Below, one piece after another: positions 45,097-53,184 of a stretch of DNA of 64,000 bases; the stretch's first letter is position 1, and each line of letters opens with the position of its first letter. The notes beneath the pieces are model-generated. The model did no database searches. It was not told the origin of the DNA and saw only the letters and a program-made list of their open reading frames with translations. The stretch spans positions 120,253 through 184,252 of the forward strand of contig JACJYV010000011.1 of NCBI GenBank assembly GCA_020635905.1, given 5' to 3'. The stretch comes from Bacteroidia bacterium (GTDB taxonomy: Bacteria; Bacteroidota; Bacteroidia; J057; JADKCL01). The position numbers and the translations under genes were made by a program.

Positions 45097-46151
45097 GTCT
45101 GATTTTCAGCCTGTTACTTGGCCTTTCAGTCACCCTGCAGGCCGGATATGGATCCGGGGTGGAACTTGACCCGCTGATTTCGCCGGTGAATGGGAGGGAG
45201 GTAAAGCCCGTGGCCACGGGCGAAACATTCTTCTTTTTGGCCGCAGGCCATATATTCGGGGCTCCCGGAAATTCGGCCTACCCTTCTCCCAACCTTCTGG
45301 TGCGCATGGACGAACTGAACCAGTCAGGCGCAGCTTTTTTTATGTCTCTGGGCGACAATTACCGCCAAATGGACTCCCTCCACATGGGCAATTTCAAAAC
45401 CTCCTTTGTGCAACGGCTGCAATTGCCCCTTTTCAACAGCCTCGGCAACCACGACCTCATGCCCCACCGTTTCAACGACTACTGGGGCAAGGATTACGAA
45501 GCTTATACTTCTGTATTCGGGCCTCCCTGGTATCGTTTTCGGGTGGGCGAATCGCTTTTCCTGATCCTGGATACAGAGGAGGAAGTCTGGAAGGTAACGG
45601 ATGATCAGTTGAAATTTTTCCGCAAAACCCTGGACGTGGAATGTGATCCGGCCAAGGGAATCCGCAACCTGTTCATCTTTTCCCACAAAATGCTCTGGAA
45701 TAATCCCGAATACGGGAACTTCCGTTCCACCCTCTTTCCCATCCTGAAAAATGCCGCCCAGCGGGTCAAAATCAACTGGTTTTCAGGCGACTTGCCCGCC
45801 CATCCCATGGTGTGGCGCCGCGAACCCGGGCTCGACATCACCTACTACGCCATCGCCCTCGCCGACGACGAAAACGATCTCATGGCCCGGGTCTGGGTCG
45901 AAGGCAACGGCAATGTACGGGTAGAACCCGTCAGTCTTACAGGCAAGCCTGCCCCGCCCCTCGATTCCCTTTATTCAGAAGACATTCTGCCCGAAGAATG
46001 GGCCCGCCCTGTGGATGTGGTCCTGCCGCCCAAAGAAAAACCCATCCTTCATCAAATACTCTCCCATAATTATTTCTGGAAAGGAGTGATGGCCGGGGCA
46101 GGCATCATGCTGATCCTCCTGCTTCTGATCCTTTGGATCAGAAGGCGATAG
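45081..46151 (+). CDS. Membrane-anchored metallophosphoesterase-like protein (356 aa)
   Basis: Calcineurin-type phosphoesterase fold with a signal peptide (ISLIFSLLLGLSVTLQA). Motif II is GDNY (91-94) and motif III GNHD (122-125), with a later FSHKM histidine. The first metal motif, normally DxH, reads AAGH (54-57), so the aspartate is missing and activity may be altered. A C-terminal transmembrane helix (GVMAGAGIMLILLLLILWIRRR) faces a short basic tail. The start at 45081 overlaps the propeller gene by 16 bases. A longer frame begins at 45039. Confidence 0.8.
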   Translation: MVAKISLIFSLLLGLSVTLQAGYGSGVELDPLISPVNGREVKPVATGETFFFLAAGHIFGAPGNSAYPSPNLLVRMDELNQSGAAFFMSLGDNYRQMDSLHMGNFKTSFVQRLQLPLFNSLGNHDLMPHRFNDYWGKDYEAYTSVFGPPWYRFRVGESLFLILDTEEEVWKVTDDQLKFFRKTLDVECDPAKGIRNLFIFSHKMLWNNPEYGNFRSTLFPILKNAAQRVKINWFSGDLPAHPMVWRREPGLDITYYAIALADDENDLMARVWVEGNGNVRVEPVSLTGKPAPPLDSLYSEDILPEEWARPVDVVLPPKEKPILHQILSHNYFWKGVMAGAGIMLILLLLILWIRRR

Positions 46152-46206
46152 AGCGGTCAGCGGTCAATTTGCTTGCAAATAACCGTAATCCGAAATCTTC
46201 GAATAG

Positions 46207-46375
46207 GCGTCAAATTAAGGGTTTTGAGGTCACGCAAAGGACGCAAAGGGGTTGTTTTCCGCGTTTTGTGGGTTGAAGGGAGCAAAGATCGCAAAGCTAA
46301 AATGCAATTAAACCGTTCAGCTTGGCGACCTTTGCCACCCCAACCAACGAAACGCGGGCCCAAAAAATCTTGGCG
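46207..46375. repeat. Dispersed palindromic ~170-bp element, copy 1
   Basis: Begins GCGTCAAATTAAGG, continues through the shared blocks GGTCACGCAAAGG, GGGGTTGTTTTCCGCG and GCAAAGATCGCAAAGCT, and ends AACGAAACGCGGGCCC...TCTTGGCG. Closely similar to copy 2 and partly diverged from copies 3 and 4. Confidence 0.85.
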
Positions 46376-46397
46376 CTCCCGTATAGCTATTGCATGC

Positions 46398-46565
46398 GCG
46401 TCAACTTAAGGGTTTAGAGGTCACGCAAAGCTCGCAAAGGGGTTGTTTTCCGCGTTTCGTTGGTTGAAGAGAGCAAAGATCGCAAAGCTAAAATGCAATA
46501 AAACGGTCCAGCTTAGCGACCTTTGCCACCACGACCAACGAAACGCGGGCCCAAAAATCTTGGCG
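46398..46565. repeat. Dispersed palindromic ~170-bp element, copy 2
   Basis: Same element. Its arms 46451-46466 and 46532-46547 pair in 15 of 16 positions; the inner arms 46474-46489 and 46510-46525 pair in 14 of 16. Outer TCGCAAAG (46432) and CTTTGCGA (46568) can extend the structure. The whole unit can fold as one nested hairpin. Confidence 0.85.
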
Positions 46566-46792
46566 TACTTTGCGATACTGATCTTTGCGATACTGATCCT
46601 TGGAAACCGTTCCCCCGCCAATTTCACCCACTCATCTCCCCAAACTGCAGGTTCCACCCCCAAAAGCAACCGTAGGCTACATTTTGCAGACCATTACCCT
46701 ACAATCAGGCCTTCCCGTATGGAATTTGGCACGACTTCTGATCGTTATTAACAGAGATAATATTCTGACAGACAAACCCAAAAAGTAAAGCC

Positions 46793-47020
46793 ATGAAACT
46801 ATCAGAACATCCTTACTACCCCTTGCTGGACGAAATTGCTGATCTGCTGGACATCAAACCCACTGAAGAGCTGGACATGGCCACTGCCACCCGGGTGCTG
46901 GACATTGCCGAATCCAAAGGCTGGGAACACGATCTCTATGGTTTTTGCCGCCTTTTGCGCCTGGTTTCACACCAGCCTGGCTTTATCCATTGGAGAGAAA
47001 AATATGCACTTTCTGCCTGA
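46793..47020 (+). CDS. Small hypothetical protein (75 aa)
   Basis: A helical protein of unknown function (MKLSEHPYYPLLDEIADLL ... FIHWREKYALSA), acidic in its first half. It is flanked by members of the palindromic repeat and followed 17 bases later by a strong terminator, which supports a real gene. No family was recognised. Confidence 0.65.
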   Translation: MKLSEHPYYPLLDEIADLLDIKPTEELDMATATRVLDIAESKGWEHDLYGFCRLLRLVSHQPGFIHWREKYALSA

Positions 47021-47036
47021 AGCATTACAAACCTGA

Positions 47037-47067
47037 AAGCCGGGACCTTCGTCCCGGCTTTTTTTTG
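47037..47067 (+). terminator. Terminator of the 75-aa gene
   Basis: A perfect 10-base stem AAGCCGGGAC/GTCCCGGCTT (47037-47046 and 47051-47060), a CTTC loop and eight or more T. Confidence 0.9.
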
Positions 47068-47111
47068 CCCCCTGCCTCATCGGCAGATTTTACCCCTGTC
47101 TTCCCCAAAAG

Positions 47112-47151
47112 AAAAAGGCCACTGACCTGTTTCAGGTCGCGTGGCCCTTTA
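47112..47151 (-). terminator. Terminator of the 144-aa gene
   Basis: A two-tier hairpin: outer arms AAAGGCCAC (47114-47122) and GTGGCCCTTT (47141-47150), inner GACCTG/CAGGTC. On the minus strand it is followed by a T-run. It lies 35 bases past the stop at 47186. Confidence 0.8.
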
Positions 47152-47185
47152 TCAATCACTCAAAAATATGAACTGCGGGAGTCCC

Positions 47186-47620
47186 TCAGTTGCCGGGAGT
47201 TTCCAGCAGATTGAAGAAACTATTATCTGCACTGAGTTGCACCTGCTCGGAGAGGTCTCCGTGCAAAATGAGCGTATTCAGGTGGCGGTGACGGTACTCG
47301 TCGAGTTTATTGCGGTGCAGCAATAATACCGTGGCGTGGCCGGAATGATCCGTTTTTTCCAGGATGTTTTCACCGTTGAATTCCACTACCCAGCCGCTCT
47401 CATGGGCATTTTCGCGGTAAGCCAGTTCCAGGGTGGGCATTTTATAAAAATGCAAATCCCCCAGATTCCCCATTTCAAACACGAGGCGCAGGTTGCCGCC
47501 TTCCACCATCAGGTCCTGGTTGCTAATGCCCAGATCCCGCAGGGTAAACTTGCCCGTCACAGGCTGATCCATGGTCACTTTGATTTCGCCGGGATTGATT
47601 TCTACACTTGAGTTTTTCAT
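47186..47620 (-). CDS. Hypothetical beta-rich protein (144 aa)
   Basis: Unrecognised. No signal peptide or membrane segment. The sequence alternates short hydrophobic strands (IKVTMDQPVTGKFTLRDLGI, LRLVFEMGNLG, ATVLLLHRN) and reads as a small beta-sandwich. It has its own terminator and is bordered upstream by two copies of the palindromic repeat. Confidence 0.65.
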   Translation of the reverse strand: MKNSSVEINPGEIKVTMDQPVTGKFTLRDLGISNQDLMVEGGNLRLVFEMGNLGDLHFYKMPTLELAYRENAHESGWVVEFNGENILEKTDHSGHATVLLLHRNKLDEYRHRHLNTLILHGDLSEQVQLSADNSFFNLLETPGN

Positions 47621-47734
47621 TTCGCTTTATCTGATTGGTTTAAGAATGAGGTAAAAGTATTGAGTGATTTCCCCCCCGACAATGACGGAAGTCATTTTTG
47701 AGGGGAGAGCAGTCAGCTATCAGCGGTCAGCAAA

Positions 47735-47849
47735 AGAGTTTAGGGGTCACGCAGAGGTCGCAAAGGGGTTGTTTTCCGCGTTTCGTAGGTTGAAGGGAGC
47801 AAAGATCCCAAAGACAAAATGCAATTAAACGGTTCAGCTTTGCGATCCC
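47735..47849. repeat. Dispersed palindromic element, copy 3 (truncated)
   Basis: Left part of the element only, ending after GGTTCAGCTTTGCG. It is nearly identical to the start of copy 4 directly after it. Confidence 0.8.
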
Positions 47850-47853
47850 GATG

Positions 47854-48037
47854 GACGTCAACTTAATGGTTTAGAGGTCACGCAGAGGTCGCAAAGGGGT
47901 TGTTTTCCGCGTTTCGTAGGTTGAAGGGAGCAAAGATCCCAAAGACAAAATGCAATTAAACGGTTCAGCTTTGCGAACTTTGCCATCCCAACCCACGCAA
48001 TCCCGAAAGCGTTCGGGAGGGCCAAAAGATCTTGGCG
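47854..48037. repeat. Dispersed palindromic element, copy 4
   Basis: Full-length copy with a small extra hairpin (CCCGAAAGCGTTCGGG) inserted in its right arm. Ends GATCTTGGCG like copies 1 and 2. Confidence 0.8.
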
Positions 48038-48143
48038 ATCTTTGCGATACTAATCCTATTCGCTGGATTTACCCGCACAACCAGCTTTCAGCTGCCCCAG
48101 GTGCTCGCAGCTCGGGGCTCGTAGCTCGTAGCAAAGGAAAGCC

Positions 48144-49229
48144 TTAGTCGATCCACCCGCCGCCGATCACATCATCTCCTTCGTAAAAGACGGCAGCCTG
48201 GCCGGGCGTGATCGACCGCACCTGCTCCGCAAAGGTCACCTCCATCACATCGGGTTCCACCTGACGGATCAGGCTCGGGGAGCCGCTGTCCTTGTAGCGA
48301 ATTTTGGTGATGGCGTTCATTTCATCCTCCAGGGTGGCATATTTTTGCAGATTCAACCTCCTCACCCGCATCTGCTGGCCCAGCAGTTCGTCCACCTTGC
48401 CGATGGTCACCGTATTGGTCACGGGGTCGATATGGGTCACAAAATAGGGTTCGCCCATCGCGATCAGCCCCTTGCGCTGCCCGATGGTGTAGTAGGGATA
48501 GCCCTTGTGTTGGCCCACTTTGGTGCCGTCGGCCAGCACAAAATCGCCCCCGGCCACCTTCGCTTCCAGGGTGGGCACCCGGCGATTCAGAAAACCGTGG
48601 TAGTCGTTGTCGGGTATGAAACAGATCTCGTATGATTCGGGCTTCCTCACCAGATTGTCAAAGCCCATTTCCAGGGCCATCTGCCGGATTTCGGGCTTGT
48701 GAAACTGCCCCATCGGAAACAGGGTCCGGGCCAGACTCGACTGACTCACCCCCCACAGCACATACGACTGGTCCTTGTTCAGGTCCTTGCCCCGCGAGAT
48801 CACGTGGCGACCGTTTTCCTGCCGTATTTTGGCATAGTGGCCCGTGGCGATAAACTCACAGCCCATCATATCGGCCCGCTTCAGCAGGGCGTCCCACTTG
48901 ATGTGGGTATTGCACATCACACAGGGATTGGGGGTGCGCCCGGCCAGGTATTCCTCCACAAAATAGTCGATCACCGAGTCCCCAAATTCCTCCCGGATAT
49001 CCAGAATATAGTGCGGAAACCCCAGATTCACCGCGATTTCGCGGGCATCGTTGATCGAATCGAGGCTGCAGCAGCCGGTTTCTTTCTTATTTCCTCCGGA
49101 ATTGGCATAATCCCAGGTTTTCATGGTCAGGCCCACCACTTCGTAGCCTTCCTCGTGCAGCATCACGGCCGCCACCGAGCTGTCAATGCCGCCGCTCATG
49201 GCGACCAGCACGCGTCCTTTTTTACTCAT
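48144..49229 (-). CDS. mnmA: tRNA-specific 2-thiouridylase MnmA
   Basis: Thiolates U34 of glutamate, glutamine and lysine tRNAs. The 361 residues start MSKKGRVLVA. They carry the PP-loop SGGIDSS, the first catalytic cysteine in TPNPCVMCNTHIKWD and the second in YEICFIPD, and the C-terminal beta-barrel (ITPGQAAVFYEGDDVIGGG). Family length and full motif set. The frame opens at 49301, but similarity begins at 49229. Its upstream side is a GC-rich and simple-repeat region. Confidence 0.97.
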   Translation of the reverse strand: MSKKGRVLVAMSGGIDSSVAAVMLHEEGYEVVGLTMKTWDYANSGGNKKETGCCSLDSINDAREIAVNLGFPHYILDIREEFGDSVIDYFVEEYLAGRTPNPCVMCNTHIKWDALLKRADMMGCEFIATGHYAKIRQENGRHVISRGKDLNKDQSYVLWGVSQSSLARTLFPMGQFHKPEIRQMALEMGFDNLVRKPESYEICFIPDNDYHGFLNRRVPTLEAKVAGGDFVLADGTKVGQHKGYPYYTIGQRKGLIAMGEPYFVTHIDPVTNTVTIGKVDELLGQQMRVRRLNLQKYATLEDEMNAITKIRYKDSGSPSLIRQVEPDVMEVTFAEQVRSITPGQAAVFYEGDDVIGGGWID

Positions 49230-49323
49230 AAATTCCTCCGCAGGGTTCAAAGCCCTGTTTAATGGTTGCAAAAGGCCAAAGGTCGTGAATTTTTGCGACA
49301 ATCAAGGAGGTAAAGTTGTGGGT

Positions 49324-49497
49324 TTGGGCGTGCCCCCGGTGCCGGGCTGCCTGCGGCCTCCCGGCATCGGGGTCGGCGTGCTCAGGGGTTCCGTACCGGG
49401 CCACGCGGCCTGCGGCCGTCCGGGCCCGGCACTGCCCTCCAACGGGTCGGGCACCCCCGCATGCCTCACGCCTGGTTGGGGTAGGGGGCCACCCCAA
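49324..49497. repeat. GC-rich self-complementary intergenic element
   Basis: Starts GGGCGTGCCCCC and ends GGGTCGGGCACCCCCGC...GGGGCCACCCC. It contains GCCGGGCTGCCTGCGGCC-type words twice. It contrasts sharply with the AT-rich flanks and may be a mobile hairpin repeat or structured RNA. Only one copy is in the window. Confidence 0.5.
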
Positions 49498-49565
49498 TTG
49501 TTCATTGATAATTGACCCAGGAAGGGTGGGTTAATCCCAAAGGGACTAAAGAAATTACCAATTTT

Positions 49566-49587
49566 GTTCATTGTTCATTGTTCATTG
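49566..49587. repeat. TTCATTG heptamer array (3 units)
   Basis: Three consecutive TTCATTG units preceded by G. Confidence 0.8.
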
Positions 49588-49719
49588 CACATTGATCCTG
49601 GAGGGTAGGGTTAAAACCCAACCCTATGGAATTAGTAATGTAGGTTTTTCCAACCTTATTGGGGATTGCCCGAGGATGGATCTACTGGGCAATTGGCGGG
49701 TTAAAACCCACCAATTTTG

Positions 49720-49761
49720 TTCATTGTTCATTGTTCATTGTTCATTGTTCATTGTTCATTG
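49720..49761. repeat. TTCATTG heptamer array (6 units)
   Basis: Six perfect tandem TTCATTG units (42 bases), followed by CTCTTTGATAATTGATAATTG. Confidence 0.9.
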
Positions 49762-50082
49762 CTCTTTGATAATTGATAATTGTCTCCGTGCCCTCCTCCA
49801 TTTCGTGCCCAATCCAATGGAAACCAAAAAACTCAGTGATCTCGGTGGATTACATTTTGCTATCAAGGCAGTATCCAACCGTTCATTGATAATTGCACTT
49901 TGTTCATTGACTCTCCCCCCCAATTCCTTATCTTGACCCAACTCACCACTTCCGGGCGCAGGACCACCAGGGTGGAACCCGGTCTGATCTCTGAGAAATC
50001 GGGATCGTGGGGGCAGGACAGGATGGCGCAGATAATTTATTTATGGAGAAATCTGCACCAAAACGGATGTGTTTCAAAGAGC

Positions 50083-50577
50083 ATGAACATGAAAAATCTA
50101 AGCATTTACCTGATTTTATGGATACTGGTTTTCCCTTTTGCCACCCTTCCTGCTCAATACCAGGTATCCATTTCCGGGTCGGGTAAAATGAAAGGGAATG
50201 GCGGTATCCTGCGGTTAACCTTCAAAAATCAGGGCGCTGATGCGATCCAAATTATGGGGTTGCCCGATCAGTTCCCCCCGGTTCTTTGCCGGACCGACAT
50301 GCTGGAGGGCATGCCCTTTACCCTGCGTGATTTTGTGGTGGAGGAGCAAACCCCTGATTTGGAAGACTTTAAACGTGACGAAAAGGGATACCTGCTGGAA
50401 TCCAAACACAAAATGAAGCTGCAGTTCAATTATTGTGAAGGGCACTTTGATCAATCCTTTTACCTGATACTGCGCAACCCCCAAACCCAGGAACAGGTGC
50501 GGCTTGGCTTAAAATTTCCCTCCACCAGAGAAAAAGCACTGGCCATCCAGCGAAGTCCCTGGAATCCATGGGAATAG
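50083..50577 (+). CDS. Secreted hypothetical protein (164 aa)
   Basis: Unknown function. A signal peptide (LSIYLILWILVFPFATLPAQ) precedes a beta-rich domain (ILRLTFKNQGADAIQIMGLP, ending RLGLKF). Two adjacent ATG codons (50083 and 50089) are possible starts. The frame extends upstream to 49900, but the signal peptide fixes the start. It lies directly before the orphan Rhs region and could be an effector-associated or immunity protein; there is no proof. Confidence 0.65.
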   Translation: MNMKNLSIYLILWILVFPFATLPAQYQVSISGSGKMKGNGGILRLTFKNQGADAIQIMGLPDQFPPVLCRTDMLEGMPFTLRDFVVEEQTPDLEDFKRDEKGYLLESKHKMKLQFNYCEGHFDQSFYLILRNPQTQEQVRLGLKFPSTREKALAIQRSPWNPWE

Positions 50578-50631
50578 ATGCAGGGTTTGGTCTTGCCGGA
50601 CACTAAAGATCGCCAAAAATAAATCTCAACC

Positions 50632-50892
50632 ATGGCGCACAATTTCAAAAAACATGAAGGAAGGAGGATTAAAGAAACTTCCCCAAAAGGGAAAGAAAAA
50701 CAAAACAAGACCTGGAAGACTTTTTTAGAAAACATGGAGCAAGTTTCACCCAGGATGAAAAGCGCAGATTATATCTTTATTTCCCAACGGATATGGAGGT
50801 TTTCACAGATGAATTGGGTAAACAGTCTGGATAAAGAATTTAATGCTGACTACATTGAACTTTATGGGCAACTTAGCATTCTGGTCATTTAA
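50632..50892 (+). CDS. Short hypothetical ORF (86 aa)
   Basis: Lys-rich N-terminus followed by YIFISQRIWRFSQMNWV. It ends 15 bases before a signal-peptide gene, mimicking the toxin-then-immunity spacing seen downstream. No Rhs core was found in it. It may be a decayed toxin tip or not a gene. Confidence 0.3.
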   Translation: MAHNFKKHEGRRIKETSPKGKEKQNKTWKTFLENMEQVSPRMKSADYIFISQRIWRFSQMNWVNSLDKEFNADYIELYGQLSILVI

Positions 50893-50907
50893 CCCATTAG
50901 TATTATC

Positions 50908-51303
50908 ATGGAAAAAATTAGAATGATTCCATACTCCCTTTTCTTACTCCTCGGGGTCATGTTTTCGGCCCAATTTCTTTCAGCCCAGAATCCTCTCCCG
51001 CTCAAAAAGATCGGCAAAGAATGGCGGGAGGACAAATCTTTTTGCTATGCTGAAAGGCAGAAATATGGGTTTTTGTTATATAAGCATAAGGATCAATTTA
51101 TTGGGAAAAAAATTTCCTTTGTAATTCAATATTTTGGTGACCCGGACTTTCTGTTGATGCACAAGCCAAATGGGAATGTGTGGATAGGCTATTATACAGG
51201 ATGCTATAAAGAAGCTGCCTGCGATAGTGTTCAGGTTGATTATTGTGCCTTTATCCTGGATTGCAAAGGTGTAGTAGTGAATGTAGATATTGCTGTGTAT
51301 TGA
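50908..51303 (+). CDS. Small secreted protein, possible Rhs immunity protein (131 aa)
   Basis: Signal peptide (YSLFLLLGVMFSAQFLSAQ), then a cysteine-containing domain (CYAERQKYGFLLYKHKD, CYKEAACDSV, YCAFILDCKG). It is followed at once by an orphan Rhs C-terminal module, placing it where immunity genes sit in displaced Rhs-CT arrays. Function inferred from context only. Confidence 0.5.
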   Translation: MEKIRMIPYSLFLLLGVMFSAQFLSAQNPLPLKKIGKEWREDKSFCYAERQKYGFLLYKHKDQFIGKKISFVIQYFGDPDFLLMHKPNGNVWIGYYTGCYKEAACDSVQVDYCAFILDCKGVVVNVDIAVY

Positions 51304-51317
51304 GGGCAGAAGGAAGC

Positions 51318-51518
51318 GCATACCAACCCCAGGATTTCCGGGCCACCATGGTGGTCTATGGCTGGCTTAATAATATTTCAACGAGGAAAGGTGAATTCTA
51401 TGGAGTACCACGTTGTTGGGGAGAAAATAATGAAAAATATAGGTGGCCAATAAAATCGGACGGAGGAAGGGATATCGGGCAATTTAAAACATATATTTCT
51501 AAAATGAACCCCCAATAA
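51318..51518 (+). pseudogene. Orphan Rhs C-terminal fragment, module 1
   Basis: Open frame carrying the Rhs-core tail AYQPQDFRATMVV and a short unrelated tip YGWLNNISTRKGEF...ISKMNPQ. Bases 51328-51352 are identical to 52118-52142, the same point in the next module. Its stop overlaps the following gene's ATG (TAATG), as a toxin-immunity pair would. It lacks the YAFGMLMPGR and RYGFNGMEKDDE core that module 2 keeps. The tip is too short to name a toxin fold. Confidence 0.55.
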
Positions 51519-52093
51519 TGATCAGGTTATTGAAAATAATAATTCCTTTAATTCTCTTGATAATCCTTCTGGAGGCCTGCTCCATTGGCCATGATCCTCA
51601 AAAGGCTTATTTCGGATTAAGGGATATATTGGACAGCCTGGAAGTGGAGAATTTTGGTCTGAAACATAAGGCAAGAATCAATTTAAAGTGTAAGGAGCAA
51701 AAAAGAGATTTTCGAAGTTTTGAGGTTGATTCAGAATCAATTTGGCTTGAAGTTAAGGAAAGGGAAAGAAATCTAAGTCCATACTGTATAAGTTCAGTTG
51801 AGTTTGAAATTAACACAGGGATATTTCGCCTTGTCGAGTATGAATTTGATCGTCCAGACCAAGCGCATGAATTTCTGGAATGCGAAAAGTTTTTGGATTC
51901 TGTGGGTTATTATCATTCAGAGGGATCCAGGCAGAAAGTCCCTGTGAGGTACTATTTCACTTATTACCAGGCCCAAAACAAGGTCTTTAATATTGATACC
52001 TACCGTGACTTTGGAAAAAATTGGTTTATAAATTGGTTCGAAAACACTTTTCCCGTGGATAAAACATCGAAATTTGTAGTTGATGATGAGTAA
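51518..52093 (+). CDS. Lipoprotein, probable immunity protein of module 1 (191 aa)
   Basis: Lipoprotein signal (IIIPLILLIILLEAC, lipid-bearing Cys) then an acidic/basic soluble domain of unknown fold. Its ATG overlaps the stop of the orphan Rhs fragment by one base. Position and coupling support an immunity function; no family was recognised. AT-richer than the flanking cargo genes. Confidence 0.6.
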   Translation: MIRLLKIIIPLILLIILLEACSIGHDPQKAYFGLRDILDSLEVENFGLKHKARINLKCKEQKRDFRSFEVDSESIWLEVKERERNLSPYCISSVEFEINTGIFRLVEYEFDRPDQAHEFLECEKFLDSVGYYHSEGSRQKVPVRYYFTYYQAQNKVFNIDTYRDFGKNWFINWFENTFPVDKTSKFVVDDE

Positions 52094-52137
52094 ATAAGCA
52101 TATCTGAATAGCGCAGTCCCAGGATTTCCGGGCCACC

Positions 52138-53184
52138 ATGGTAGTAGCCAACGACTATTATGCGTTCGGCATGCTCATGCCAGGCAGGAACCAATCGAGT
52201 GATAGTTACAGGTATGGGTTTAATGGGATGGAGAAGGATGATGAGGTGAAAGGGACTGGGAATAGCTATGATTTTGGGGCCAGGTTACTGGATGTGAGAC
52301 TGGGGCGGTGGTTGAGTGTGGATCCCTATTGGAAAAAGTACATGCCAATTTCCACTTATCACTTTACATTAAATAAGCCTATTGTCTTTAAGGATAACAA
52401 CGGAAAAGAAGTGACGGATGCAGATGGAAAACCCATAGCAGTTACTTTCAAACCTGAAACCAATGTTTTATTAATCAAAGGAGGAGATTGGTTCGATCAT
52501 TTGGTCATCGAAGATCTTTTCCGAACCGAAAAGGGAAGAGCCTTGTTTAAGGTTATTGATGACCTAGAACAAAAATACTCATTTGAATTGATGGCGCGAG
52601 GGTATGTAGAAGGAGTTGCATACGGTCCGGAGAGGAAAATTGTTGGGACAGGAGCGCCAAAAAGATATTTAGCTCTAATCGAAAAACTTTATGGTAAAGG
52701 AATGTCTTATTATAATACAACTGATTCCAAAAATTTGCTTAGTGATGAGGAATGGAGTTTGTTGGATAGGTATGACGGCGGAGATCTCAGTTTTACAGTT
52801 TTTAATGAAGAAACTGGAGTTGAAGATATGAACTATGAAAAATCGGATGTTGTAATGATACTTGTTCATCCAGATAAATTGTTGCTGCCAAAAGATAAGG
52901 AAGCGTTTTATAATGGAAATCTTTCAAATGGTCCAAGACCGCCGTTGATTAATCATGATGACTTTTTAAGGGTAATGGTAGAAGAAATATATCACGTTGA
53001 AATGGGTTGGGTTCAAATAAATAAAAGCGAATTTAATCCTGAAACTGGAAAGTATACTAAATCAAAAGAACGAATTGATTATGAGCTCCAACCTCACGAA
53101 TTAGAAGCAAAGGCTAAGACCGCGGCATTTATGCAGGATTGGAAAGAAAATAAGGCTAATATTATTGTGAATCCGGATAAGTAA
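52138..53184 (+). CDS. Orphan Rhs C-terminal toxin module 2 (348 aa)
   Basis: Starts inside the Rhs core: NDYYAFGMLMPGRNQSS, RYGFNGMEKDDEVKG, YDFGARLLDVRLGRWLSVDP (to about residue 62), then a variable tip. No upstream Rhs filament is present and an in-frame TGA (52105-52107) closes the frame just before the core remnant, so it is a displaced tip. The tip contains EEIYH (282-286) and HELEA (320-324), reminiscent of zincin metallopeptidases but with Glu in place of the first His. If silent it would be a reserve cassette that can recombine into an intact Rhs gene. Its stop overlaps the next gene (TAATG). Confidence 0.75.
   Translation: MVVANDYYAFGMLMPGRNQSSDSYRYGFNGMEKDDEVKGTGNSYDFGARLLDVRLGRWLSVDPYWKKYMPISTYHFTLNKPIVFKDNNGKEVTDADGKPIAVTFKPETNVLLIKGGDWFDHLVIEDLFRTEKGRALFKVIDDLEQKYSFELMARGYVEGVAYGPERKIVGTGAPKRYLALIEKLYGKGMSYYNTTDSKNLLSDEEWSLLDRYDGGDLSFTVFNEETGVEDMNYEKSDVVMILVHPDKLLLPKDKEAFYNGNLSNGPRPPLINHDDFLRVMVEEIYHVEMGWVQINKSEFNPETGKYTKSKERIDYELQPHELEAKAKTAAFMQDWKENKANIIVNPDK

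Larger units (their letters stand above)
46152..46792. other. Repeat-bearing intergenic region
   Basis: No supported gene. It contains two copies of the palindromic ~170-bp element (46207-46375 and 46398-46565). Short open frames here are mere readings of that repeat. Confidence 0.6.
47621..48143. other. Repeat-bearing intergenic region
   Basis: No gene supported. It holds two further palindromic-repeat copies (47735-47849 and 47854-48037) in direct tandem. Confidence 0.6.
49230..50082. other. Non-coding stretch of GC-rich and simple repeats
   Basis: No gene supported. From 49316 to about 49510 the DNA is very GC-rich and self-complementary. From 49566 it alternates with TTCATTG heptamer arrays and TTGATAATTGATAATTG words. 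Open frames across it are compositionally unlike the neighbouring genes. Confidence 0.6.

Noticed and set aside
46173..46788. Short open frames in the repeat region
   Set aside because: They are translations of the palindromic element, in several frames without conserved protein features.
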